This document shows positions 9,174-16,917 of a stretch of 64,000 nt of DNA, in pieces. This stretch comes from Thermosporothrix hazakensis (GTDB taxonomy: Bacteria; Chloroflexota; Ktedonobacteria; Ktedonobacterales; Ktedonobacteraceae): the NCBI RefSeq assembly GCF_003253565.1, contig NZ_QKUF01000022.1:35971-99970 (forward strand), written 5' to 3'. Position 1 is the first letter of the stretch. Each line of letters starts with the position of its first letter. The notes under the pieces were generated by a model that ran no database searches, had not been told where the DNA came from, and worked only from the letters and a program-made list of their open reading frames with translations. The position numbers and the translations under genes were made by a program.

Positions 9174-9782
9174 TTAGCGGCTGATTCCTCGAATAAAGCC
9201 ATCAACTATCTCCTCTGCCTTTGTTTGAAGCGGCATCTGATCCGGCATCAACATCCAGAGATCGGTGATGCCATAAATGAGCCCCATCGCGGCAAACGCG
9301 GTCGCATCTACGTCCAGATCGGCGCGAGCTTCTCCGTTCTCTTTTGCCATTCTGAGAAGCTCCGCCATCCCTTCCAGCGAGCGCTGAAGTCCCTCTCTCT
9401 TTTCCTGCATTCCATCAACCATCTCGGGCAGTAGCGCGGTCTGCCAGTTCATCATCTTCTGCATAATCCGAAAATCAGCATCTTCCACCGGATAGAGCAT
9501 CCAACCAATCAGAATCCGCCGCAAGACACGGAGAGGGCGATCATCGCGCACATAGAGCGGCTGTAGCTTCTCCCATGCCCGGTGATACTGTTCTCGAATC
9601 ACCGCGTTGAACAGTTCGGCCTTGCCCCCAAAATGCCAGTAGACAGCGCCGCGTGTGCTCCCAACCGCACGCGCAATATCTTCCAGCGTTGTCGCGTTAT
9701 ATCCCTTCTCATAAAAGATGCGCAACGCCGCCTTCAGCAGTTGTTCCCTTGTGATAGCCGCCTCTTCCTTTGTTCGACGCAT
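9174..9782 (-). CDS. TetR/AcrR-family transcriptional repressor
   Basis: 202 residues from the ATG at 9782, chosen because AGAGGAG lies 11 bases upstream; an ATG ten codons earlier (9812) has no such site and lies inside the operator. The N-terminal HTH is typical: ITREQLLKAALRIFYEKGYN, TTLEDIARAVGSTRGAVYWH, F-G-G-K-A-E-L-F. The C-terminal helical domain has the MAELLRMAKENGEARADLDV pattern of AcrR-type repressors. It lies just upstream of the DrrAB-like exporter on the same strand, with similar inverted repeats before each, so it most likely represses both itself and the exporter until an exported compound binds. Confidence 0.92.
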   Translation of the reverse strand: MRRTKEEAAITREQLLKAALRIFYEKGYNATTLEDIARAVGSTRGAVYWHFGGKAELFNAVIREQYHRAWEKLQPLYVRDDRPLRVLRRILIGWMLYPVEDADFRIMQKMMNWQTALLPEMVDGMQEKREGLQRSLEGMAELLRMAKENGEARADLDVDATAFAAMGLIYGITDLWMLMPDQMPLQTKAEEIVDGFIRGISR

Positions 9783-9805
9783 GATAGCCGTTCTCCTCTC
9801 ACTTC

Positions 9806-9837
9806 TATACATACACTACGTATGTATATATTGTCAA
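9806..9837 (-). promoter_or_regulatory. TetR-gene promoter with embedded operator
   Basis: On the minus strand TTGACA (9837-9832) is followed by an inverted repeat, TATACATAC-5 bases-GTATGTATA (9806-9828), lying in the spacer and -10 region. Repressor bound there would block RNA polymerase directly. Confidence 0.7.
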
Positions 9838-9841
9838 GGGG

Positions 9842-12800
9842 CTATTCCTGCGGGCGACGCTGGCGTTGCGCTTTTGCCTGCTGGCGTAACCATTCATTGC
9901 GAGCCTGCTCCTCAAACGCGATCTCTTCAGCCGCATCAGAAAGGGACTGCTCGCTCTCGGCATCATCTGCCACGATACCGCCCTGACTATCAAACACCAT
10001 ACGCGAGCGGCCTCCCGGCTCAAACTGGCCGATTACACCATGCTGTTCCAGCAAATCAATCAGCCGAGCTGCACGTGAATAACCGACGCGGAGCCGCCGC
10101 TGTAACAGCGAGATCGAGGCACGGCCTTCCTCACGGACAACCTCTTCCGCTTTATCAAGCAACTCATCTTCCAGCTCAAAGCCACTTTCCTGCTGCTCCT
10201 GAATCTCCCAACCGGGCGCGACCTCTTGTAATGCACTCGCGATGCCCGGATCGCTTACCGCATCGCTATGCGCCAGTTCAGCAGCCTGATCGCGCCAGAA
10301 TTGTACCAGCCGTTCAGCCTCTTCATCAGCCAGGAAACAGGCCTGAATACGCTCCGGTCGCCCGGCATCGGCGGGAAGATAGAGCATATCGCCACGTCCG
10401 AGCAGGCGTTCCGCGCCTCCCATATCAATAATGGTACGCGAGTCAACAGCAGAGCTGACCATGAAGGAGATACGCGTTGGAATATTTGCCTTGATCAGAC
10501 CTGTAATCACATCAACTGATGGGCGCTGTGTTGCGATCACCAGATGAATGCCGGTCGCACGGGCCAACTGCGCCAGACGGCAGATCATGCTTTCTACTTC
10601 CTCGGGGGCTGCCATCATCAGATCAGCCAGCTCATCAATGATAATCACGATCGCAGGTAAATTGTTCAGCGAGGTATCGCCCTTCGCCAGCCGCTGGAGC
10701 CGCATCTTGCGATACCCATCGAGATTACGCACACCCAGTTGTGAAAACAGACGATAGCGGCGCTCCATCTCACTGATCGCGTTGCGCAACAGGGGTACAA
10801 CCTTCTCGACCTCGGTCACGACGGGAGAAAGCAGGTGGGGAATACCGCTATACAGACTCAGCTCTACCATCTTGGGATCTACCATCAGCAGCCGAACATC
10901 GTCGGGCGTTCCCTGAGTTAGCAGGCTGGCAATCAGCGTATTGATCATCACGCTTTTGCCTGCGCCCGTCGCACCCGCGATCAGCAGGTGAGGCATACGG
11001 GCCAGATCACCAAAGCGTACCTGTCCGGCAACGTCTTTTCCCAGCGCCACCGTCAGCTTTGACTTATTTTTGGCCGCCTGGTACTCTCTACTTTCCAGGA
11101 CCTCACGCAGCGTCACCAGCCGACTGTTCTTGTTTGGAATCTCCACGCCGACATAGGGGCGACCCGGCACCGGAGCTTCCATACGAATGGACTTGGCTTC
11201 CAGCACCAGCGCGAGATCATTCTGCAAGGCCATAATGCGGCTCACACGCGTGCGCGTCTCATAGATGATATTGCCCGCGGCGTCACGCATGGGGATCATC
11301 TTCCCGGTCTTATCATCCTTTATCAGTGCGGGCTTACCGGTCGGACGGATGCCAAAACGAATCACGGTCGGCCCGATACTGATATCTTCCGGGCGCACCT
11401 CTGCCTCGACCCGGAAGCTGCGCAGCGTCTCCTGGATCAGGCGGGCCAGCTCTGCGGTATTATCGTTATACATCTGGAGCTTGGCCGACTCGGCACTATT
11501 CAGCAACGAGGTATCCGGCACCCGCCAGCGCGAAACAATGCTCGGGGTCTGCGCCGCCCGTTCACGTCTTGAGCCACGTTGATTGGCCGGGGTCTGTAGG
11601 CGTGGATTCGACGGCGTTCCATCCTCATCGGCAACTATGGCCTGTGGCGCTTCCAGCTTTACCTTACGCCGGGGCGGCGCTTTACGCCCTTTTTGCTCAA
11701 AAGGCAGGGGCTGCTGACTCACGCTATCAACAGATGCGGCATAGTCATGAGGATCAAACGAGGGAGGAACCCGCATCGGCCCTTTCGGCACGCTCCCGAT
11801 ATGTTGCTTGTGTAAATTAATATCGTTGAGCGGGTCTTCATCCTCCTCCTCGAAAGGCATATCTGAATGCAGATCCACAGTCTCATCATCAGCCAGATCC
11901 TCCATCTCGGCAAGATCTAGCTGCTTGCCAGAGTGCGAAAGGATCAGAGGCTCCTGAGAGTCATCATCCTCATCCCCTATGTCGTCCGGCTCGCTTTGCT
12001 GGCGCATATAGCGACTGAAACGCGGCCGCTGCCCCAGAAATGGAGAGCTCTGCTGGCCGGTGCTCTCTTCCGCATGTCTACCAAAAAGGCCACGGAGCGA
12101 GCGATAGGTAGACAGCACATGGCCGAAGGTGATACGGAAACTGAAAATGAAAACCAGCAGAAAAGCCCCTATAAGAATAACATGGGCAATCAGCGCGTCC
12201 CATCCGAGGAACGGAAGCGCCAGCGCATCAGCCAGAGAGCCAGCTTTCCCCTGTCCGAGCCAGAGGCGCGATTCTACCAGCAAGATCAACAACAGCACAA
12301 TCGAGCCAACCACCATCGGCCAGCGCATCAGCCGCGTTCTGCGCACCCCTTCAACCAGATGAATAGTGGAAAATGCGATAAGGCCAAGCGCAAAGAGGTA
12401 AGCAGTCCAGCCCAGCAGGCCGATAAAGAACGCTTTGATCGCACTAAAGACCGGAGAAGTGCTGAAGATCGTTAAAGATCCAAACAGAAGCAAAGAGAGA
12501 ATAAGAAGCAGAACACCGAAAACGCGCTGCTGCTGATACGAATCCAATGTCTCCCACTGTTGCCGTATCCAATCAATAAACCGCGTATCCTGTGGACCCT
12601 GTTTCTCGGCAACCGGAGGAACCGCGGTTCGTGCGGAAGCTGCTTTCTTTTTTCCGGTTGATGCACGTGAAGCTGACTTTGTCCGTTGTGTTTGCTGCTG
12701 TGCAGCCTGTTTACGACCACTCGGGCGCGAGGTCGAGGAGATACTGGAACGCTGCTCGACTCGCGCTTTCATCAATCTGTGAGAGCCCAGTGCTCCGGCA

Positions 12801-12871
12801 GCACCACTGACACGCGATGGCCCTAGCCCCTTTTGGCGCTCATCGTCTTTTTTCTTTTTGCCACCTGCCAT
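9842..12871 (-). CDS. ftsK: DNA translocase FtsK/SpoIIIE
   Basis: A 1009-residue protein: a basic N-terminus, about four membrane helices (around residues 115-260), a low-complexity acidic/proline linker (about 280-450), an alpha/beta motor domain with Walker A GATGAGKSVMINTL near residue 632 and Walker B VIIIDELADLMM, and a C-terminal winged-helix gamma domain (ASISLLQRRLRVGYSRAARL, then IDLLEQHGVIG) that reads chromosome-polarity sequences. The protein pumps DNA across the division septum or into spores. Sporulating Ktedonobacteria could use it in either role. ATG preceded by AGGAGG ten bases away. Monocistronic-looking, with 450 bases to the upstream gene. Confidence 0.95.
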   Translation of the reverse strand: MAGGKKKKDDERQKGLGPSRVSGAAGALGSHRLMKARVEQRSSISSTSRPSGRKQAAQQQTQRTKSASRASTGKKKAASARTAVPPVAEKQGPQDTRFIDWIRQQWETLDSYQQQRVFGVLLLILSLLLFGSLTIFSTSPVFSAIKAFFIGLLGWTAYLFALGLIAFSTIHLVEGVRRTRLMRWPMVVGSIVLLLILLVESRLWLGQGKAGSLADALALPFLGWDALIAHVILIGAFLLVFIFSFRITFGHVLSTYRSLRGLFGRHAEESTGQQSSPFLGQRPRFSRYMRQQSEPDDIGDEDDDSQEPLILSHSGKQLDLAEMEDLADDETVDLHSDMPFEEEDEDPLNDINLHKQHIGSVPKGPMRVPPSFDPHDYAASVDSVSQQPLPFEQKGRKAPPRRKVKLEAPQAIVADEDGTPSNPRLQTPANQRGSRRERAAQTPSIVSRWRVPDTSLLNSAESAKLQMYNDNTAELARLIQETLRSFRVEAEVRPEDISIGPTVIRFGIRPTGKPALIKDDKTGKMIPMRDAAGNIIYETRTRVSRIMALQNDLALVLEAKSIRMEAPVPGRPYVGVEIPNKNSRLVTLREVLESREYQAAKNKSKLTVALGKDVAGQVRFGDLARMPHLLIAGATGAGKSVMINTLIASLLTQGTPDDVRLLMVDPKMVELSLYSGIPHLLSPVVTEVEKVVPLLRNAISEMERRYRLFSQLGVRNLDGYRKMRLQRLAKGDTSLNNLPAIVIIIDELADLMMAAPEEVESMICRLAQLARATGIHLVIATQRPSVDVITGLIKANIPTRISFMVSSAVDSRTIIDMGGAERLLGRGDMLYLPADAGRPERIQACFLADEEAERLVQFWRDQAAELAHSDAVSDPGIASALQEVAPGWEIQEQQESGFELEDELLDKAEEVVREEGRASISLLQRRLRVGYSRAARLIDLLEQHGVIGQFEPGGRSRMVFDSQGGIVADDAESEQSLSDAAEEIAFEEQARNEWLRQQAKAQRQRRPQE

Positions 12872-13280
12872 TCAGGTTTTTCCTCCTACGTTCAATACCA
12901 GAGGGAGACAACAGTTATGATAGCGCAGATGGAACATGGAAGCAAGGGCTAGAACACCGGATTCATGCAAGCAGAGCAGTACAGGACGGGCTCGAAAGCA
13001 GCCATTCTAGCGCCAGAGCCAGATAAAAGACCGAACATCAGTAATCATGACTGCTGCGGCAATAAGAAGAAGACAGAGCAACATAAAGATAAGGGTGACA
13101 AGCTTACGTAGAAGAGGAGGGAACACCTGCTATATCTCCATTCGCTAATTCGCTACATCTTTTTGTATCCTCAGATCTTTTCTCTTTCCATTATATTTCA
13201 CATCGAAAATGCGCCACTCATCTCCTGTCCCTTTCGCCTGGTTCTTCCTATCCACGCTCTTTCCGCCCTCTCACAGGTAG
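12872..13280. other. Intergenic region between thiS and ftsK
   Basis: About 410 bases upstream of ftsK and downstream of thiS. Apart from the thiS terminator at its right edge nothing recognisable is seen; short open frames here have no ribosome sites or family resemblance. The ftsK promoter must lie here. Confidence 0.5.
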
Positions 13281-13313
13281 AACAGAAAAGAGCCGCCCTG
13301 CACAGAGCGGCTC
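13281..13313 (-). terminator. Intrinsic terminator of the thi operon
   Basis: Minus-strand hairpin GAGCCGC/GCGGCTC (7 bp, arms 13307-13313 and 13290-13296) followed by TTTTCTGTT, ten bases after the thiS stop. Confidence 0.75.
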
Positions 13314-13322
13314 GTCTCGCGC

Positions 13323-13556
13323 TTACCCGCCACCCACCATCGTCACCAGTTCCAGTCGACAGCCCTCATACAAAGGTGTGGTCCCAAACTGCTCACGAGC
13401 AATGATGGTCCCATCCAGTTGCGCAACCACCAGTCGCGGCGCAATCGAGAGTTCCTGTAAGAACTCTGCAATAGTGCAGCCCGCTCGCACGGTGCGCGTC
13501 TGTCCGTTCGCGAGAATAGAAATCGTCCCATTCGCAGGCTGCTGTCCGTCGGTCAT
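13323..13556 (-). CDS. thiS: Sulfur carrier protein ThiS
   Basis: 77 residues with the ThiS/MoaD ubiquitin-like pattern: I-L-A-N-G-Q strand, AGCTIAEFLQELSI helix, VVAQLDGTIIAREQF and the ending LELVTMVGGG. The C-terminal Gly-Gly is adenylated and thiocarboxylated so that sulfur can be passed to ThiG for thiazole synthesis. There are about ten extra residues before the first strand compared with most ThiS. Its start codon overlaps the stop of thiE by four bases (ATGA), so the two are translationally coupled. No adenylating ThiF is present in the window. Confidence 0.92.
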   Translation of the reverse strand: MTDGQQPANGTISILANGQTRTVRAGCTIAEFLQELSIAPRLVVAQLDGTIIAREQFGTTPLYEGCRLELVTMVGGG

Positions 13557-14209
13557 GCGTCTGCTTCTCCTTTCCTATCACTGGCTCTGCGGAGCCGCTC
13601 AACCTCTACTGAGACAGAGGGAGCTTGAAAAAGAGCCGAGATCACCGCAACACCATTTGCACCCGCCTCTATGACCTCCGCCGCGTTCTCGGAGGTAATG
13701 CCACCTATGCCTATCAACGGCAGTGCCGGATACGCCTGTCGCAGTGCCCGAATCAGCCCGATCCCTGCGGTTCTTTCACCCGGATGTGAGTGAGAGGGAA
13801 AGAGCGTCCCGGCCAGCAGGTAATCAGCGCCCGCTTCCACAGCCTCCCTGGCCTCCTCCAACGAGTGAACGGAGACCCCAAGCAGCATCTCAGGACCAAC
13901 CAGTGACCGGGCAACCGCGACAGGAAGAGAGCGTCTGCCAAGCTGGAAGCCATGCGCCCCCGCAGCCAGGCCCACATCAAGCCGGTCATTGACGATCAGG
14001 GCGGTCTGATAACGGTTGCAGAGCGGCAGAAAGCGCCGCGCAAGCGCATAGAGCGAGGCTGCCGAAAGCGTATGGCCTCGAAGTTGCAGCATGGAAATCC
14101 CGGCAGCCAGGGCCTCTGTCACCACGCGTTCCAGTTCCGCGTGCGTCGGATCGGTTACCAGGCACAACTGAAAAGGATTGCGGGTAGCTTCTCTGGAATC
14201 CCGGCTCAT
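13553..14209 (-). CDS. thiE: Thiamine-phosphate synthase ThiE
   Basis: 218 residues from the ATG at 14209, which has GGGAG upstream; a 41-residue longer reading has no family support. Typical ThiE barrel: LCLVTDPTHAELERVV, MLQLRGHTLSAASLYALAR, LIVNDRLDVGLAAGAHGFQL with the N-D-R-x-D phosphate/metal residues, LLGVSVHSLEEA, DYLLAGTLFPSHSHPG, and LIGIGGITSENAAEVIEAGA. It joins the thiazole phosphate from ThiG to HMP pyrophosphate to give thiamine phosphate. The loop reads L-R-G-H-T where many ThiE have R-x-K, a modest departure. Middle gene of thiG-thiE-thiS. Confidence 0.93.
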   Translation of the reverse strand: MSRDSREATRNPFQLCLVTDPTHAELERVVTEALAAGISMLQLRGHTLSAASLYALARRFLPLCNRYQTALIVNDRLDVGLAAGAHGFQLGRRSLPVAVARSLVGPEMLLGVSVHSLEEAREAVEAGADYLLAGTLFPSHSHPGERTAGIGLIRALRQAYPALPLIGIGGITSENAAEVIEAGANGVAVISALFQAPSVSVEVERLRRASDRKGEADA

Positions 14210-14219
14210 AGGAGTCTCC

Positions 14220-15020
14220 CTACCTGTTCGTAGCGCTTTCATACGACACGACACCGGTTGTCGGGCTACTGGCCTGAGCATACGCGCTTCGAGGAATTCG
14301 ACCCGCCAGAAAAGCGGCTCGCCCGGCCTCAACCGCCTGCTTCATCGCCAGCGCCATCAGTGGCGGTTTTCCGGCCTGTGCCACCGCCGTATTCATCAGG
14401 CAGGCAGCAGCGCCCAGCTCCATCGCCAGCGCCGCATCAGAAGGCGCACCAATGCCCGCATCAACAATCACCGGTACTCGTGCCTGCTCAATAATAATCT
14501 GAATCTGGGGCAGGTTTAAGAGTCCCTGTCCTGAGCCGATCGGCGAGCCAAGCGGCATCACTGTTACCGCCCCCACATCCTGCAACCGCTGCGCCAGGAT
14601 GGGATCAGCGTTGATATAGGGCAGCACCTCAAAACCTTCCTCGATCAACAGGCGCGTCGCTTCCAGCGTGGCAACAGGATCAGGGAGCAGGTAGCGCGCA
14701 TCTGGAATGACCTCAAGCTTGATCCAGCGTGGCAATCCCATCGCAGCCGCCAGCCGGGCTATCTGAACCGCCTCCTCTACTGTTTTACAGCCCGCTGTAT
14801 TGGGTAGAATGGTGTATCGTGCCGGATCAATGAAATCCAGCAACGACGGTTGCCCGAGATTGGAGAGGTCAAGTCGCCGCAATGCAACCGTGACGATCTC
14901 GGTGCCGCTTGCCTCAAGGCTCGCCTTCATCTCTTCAAAATCCCGATACTTGCCGGTTCCCAGGATCAGGCGTGACCGAAACGCACGCGAACCGATTTTG
15001 AGCGTATCGCTTGTCATCAT
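14220..15020 (-). CDS. thiG: Thiazole synthase ThiG
   Basis: 266 residues when started at the ATG at 15020 (ATGATG; 15017 is the alternative). Further upstream the frame only reads through the riboswitch terminator. Landmarks: LKIGSRAFRSRLILGTGKY, the Schiff-base lysine region WIKLEVIPDARYLLPDP, VMPLGSPIGSGQGLLN, VPVIVDAGIGAPSDAALAME and LMNTAVAQAGKPPLMALAMK. ThiG assembles the thiazole of thiamine from deoxyxylulose phosphate, dehydroglycine and sulfur on ThiS. First gene of the operon, ten bases before thiE, controlled by the TPP riboswitch. Confidence 0.95.
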   Translation of the reverse strand: MMTSDTLKIGSRAFRSRLILGTGKYRDFEEMKASLEASGTEIVTVALRRLDLSNLGQPSLLDFIDPARYTILPNTAGCKTVEEAVQIARLAAAMGLPRWIKLEVIPDARYLLPDPVATLEATRLLIEEGFEVLPYINADPILAQRLQDVGAVTVMPLGSPIGSGQGLLNLPQIQIIIEQARVPVIVDAGIGAPSDAALAMELGAAACLMNTAVAQAGKPPLMALAMKQAVEAGRAAFLAGRIPRSAYAQASSPTTGVVSYESATNR

Positions 15021-15062
15021 GTTGGCCTTTCTTTTTTTCAGGAGGTTGAGGAGGAGGCCCAA

Positions 15063-15098
15063 CAAAAAAGCCGTTCTCCTCACAGCGAGGAAACGGCC
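15063..15098 (-). terminator. Riboswitch-controlled intrinsic terminator
   Basis: Between the TPP aptamer and thiG the minus-strand RNA forms GCCGTTTCCTC/GAGGAGAACGGC (one bulged base) followed by six Us. The 5' arm with its loop (15083-15095) is also complementary to the 3' end of the aptamer (15131-15144), giving a mutually exclusive antiterminator. Confidence 0.85.
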
Positions 15099-15130
15099 AA
15101 TACATCTTCACCGAAAGAGGCACAAGAAAG

Positions 15131-15232
15131 CGTTCCCTCCGCTGGTATGATCCAGATCAGGTACATCGATACAGGGTCAGCAACATTGACGGGTTGCACT
15201 CTCAGCCCGGCTCTCCGGGCTCCCCTAGCTTC
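15131..15232 (-). promoter_or_regulatory. TPP (thiamine pyrophosphate) riboswitch aptamer
   Basis: On the minus strand the leader of thiG contains the class hallmarks in order: AGGGGAGCC, a GC hairpin, GGCTGAGA, ACCCG...GACCC, ACCTGATCTGGATCATACCA and GCGGAGGGAA. The CUGAGA and pyrimidine/pyrophosphate-sensing ACCUGAUCUGGAU segments match the known consensus closely. It sits about 110 bases before thiG with a terminator in between, so thiamine pyrophosphate should switch the operon off by early termination. Confidence 0.95.
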
Positions 15233-15328
15233 CCTTTAAATAGATTGTACAGATTTACAGGTTGATCATTCAAAGCTCTATTGGAAAAACATCTCTTATC
15301 TAAGCATACCATATCGAAGCGGTTGCAC

Positions 15329-16732
15329 TCAACGGCTTTGTACATTCCAGAACAGCAGCTTTTGCGCAGCCGAGACAAGAAAGCGCCCATCAGGAGACCA
15401 GTGCAGCAGGCTGCTCTCATCGTCGATACCGGCCTGAAAATCCATCTTGGCCACGCTCTCACCCGTCTTGCTCCTGAACACTGTTACCTTTCGGGAAAAG
15501 GTGTTTAACGCAGCCATCATCTGCCGATCGGGGCTCCACGCCACCTGACGTAGCAACACGATATATTGCATCTCCTGTTTCCGCTCAAGCGCCTCCGCTT
15601 CCCGCAGCGCCTGCATCAGCGCCCTGTCTGGGGGCTGGACTACCTCGATTGCATCCAGACCATTGCGGCGTAACGCCTCCTGATCATTTGAGGTGATGCC
15701 AGGCACCTCAATCCTTCCCCCCAGAATCAGGCCACGTGTCAGATAACGCCCATCAGGAGACCAGACCACAGGCGTCGCCATCCAGACCAGAAACACTGCC
15801 TTCTTCTGCTTATCCTCAATGCGAGCAACCGAGCCCTCCTGCCAGAACGAAAAGGCAGCAGAGCGATCCAGACCTATCGCATTCTGCATCAAGGGTTGCA
15901 GGCTTCCATCTGGCAGCCAGCGATAGGCCGGAGCTGGAGGAAACGTAAACCCGAATGCCTGCTTTTCCTGGATCTTTCGCGGCTTCTCAAGATAGCGCTT
16001 CTGTTTAAGATCCCAGACACCATAGCCCCATGAGCCCCACCGTTTCTTTGCAGCCAGCGGCAATGGATGGAAGAACGCCGATGACGAACCGTCCTCATGC
16101 AGGAGCAGAACTCCTTCAAGCAACTTCTCCCCTGAGCCGATCGGAGGCCAGATGAGGAACAAACAGGCAAGTTGATGGAGCTCGGGAGACCAGCGAACCA
16201 GATAGTTGCCAATGGTGCCATGAAAGCCCGCTGAGAACTGCTCACGATACTGTTGAATAATCAGCTCTTCGGGGGTGTATTGTTGCAGGCGCTTCTGCTG
16301 AACCACGTCATAGACATTTAAATAGGCATAGGAGACCTCCGAGGTCTCACAGCCACCATAGACCCCGATAACAGCCAGCAAGCGACTATCAGCGGACCAG
16401 GCCGCGTCATAGACACAACTGATCTCATCCTGCCAGCTCTGTGGTGAAGGAGAGGGAGCTTCTGGAGCCTTTCCCGGAAGTATCGCAGCCAGATCGGGCA
16501 AGGTTCCACTCAGCAGGAGTACCAGAACAGTACCAACAATCAGTGTGACAGAAAGCAATGGAACCCGCGTCTGCGGCTTTCGGACCCAGGCCAGTGCATG
16601 CATCAGAGGAGAGTGCAGGTCTCCAACTCGCTGTTTCCCCTTCGTTTGCGGTGGGGGAGGATCTAAGTCAACGATCATCAGGTCATCATCTACTGGTTCT
16701 AGATCGTTTCGCTGCTTCTCTTCCTCACTCAT
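15329..16732 (-). CDS. Membrane-anchored WD40/TolB-like beta-propeller protein
   Basis: 467 residues from the ATG at 16732, supported by AAAGG seven bases upstream (a GTG two codons earlier is less likely). An acidic, proline-rich cytoplasmic part is followed by one membrane helix (about 57-76) and a large outer domain with repeats of the form W-S-x-D-S/G-R (AAWSADSRLLAVIG, VWSPDGRYLTRG, AWSPDRQMMAAL, HWSPDGRFLVSA), i.e. propeller blades of the PD40/WD40 type. No enzyme residues. Such anchored propellers are frequent in Ktedonobacteria; function unknown, perhaps surface binding or sensing. Its own leader is not shared with rnj upstream. Confidence 0.8.
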   Translation of the reverse strand: MSEEEKQRNDLEPVDDDLMIVDLDPPPPQTKGKQRVGDLHSPLMHALAWVRKPQTRVPLLSVTLIVGTVLVLLLSGTLPDLAAILPGKAPEAPSPSPQSWQDEISCVYDAAWSADSRLLAVIGVYGGCETSEVSYAYLNVYDVVQQKRLQQYTPEELIIQQYREQFSAGFHGTIGNYLVRWSPELHQLACLFLIWPPIGSGEKLLEGVLLLHEDGSSSAFFHPLPLAAKKRWGSWGYGVWDLKQKRYLEKPRKIQEKQAFGFTFPPAPAYRWLPDGSLQPLMQNAIGLDRSAAFSFWQEGSVARIEDKQKKAVFLVWMATPVVWSPDGRYLTRGLILGGRIEVPGITSNDQEALRRNGLDAIEVVQPPDRALMQALREAEALERKQEMQYIVLLRQVAWSPDRQMMAALNTFSRKVTVFRSKTGESVAKMDFQAGIDDESSLLHWSPDGRFLVSAAQKLLFWNVQSR

Positions 16733-16835
16733 TAACACACCTTTCGCTGCTACACTTCATCTTTCGCCTTTCTTTTCATTTTAATCTACAGCACATAGAG
16801 AGAGCCTGCGGAAAAGGTCCGGTTTTGTGATCTAC

Positions 16836-16872
16836 AAAAAAAGAAACTACCAGAAGGAAGCTTCTGGTAGTT
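16836..16872 (-). terminator. Intrinsic terminator of rnj
   Basis: Perfect 12-bp stem AACTACCAGAAG/CTTCTGGTAGTT with a four-base loop, followed on the minus strand by TTCTTTTTTT. Confidence 0.85.
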
Positions 16873-16917
16873 GGTTTGGTGTTTTGTGATCTACTTTTGT
16901 CAGCAAGAATAGTGAGA

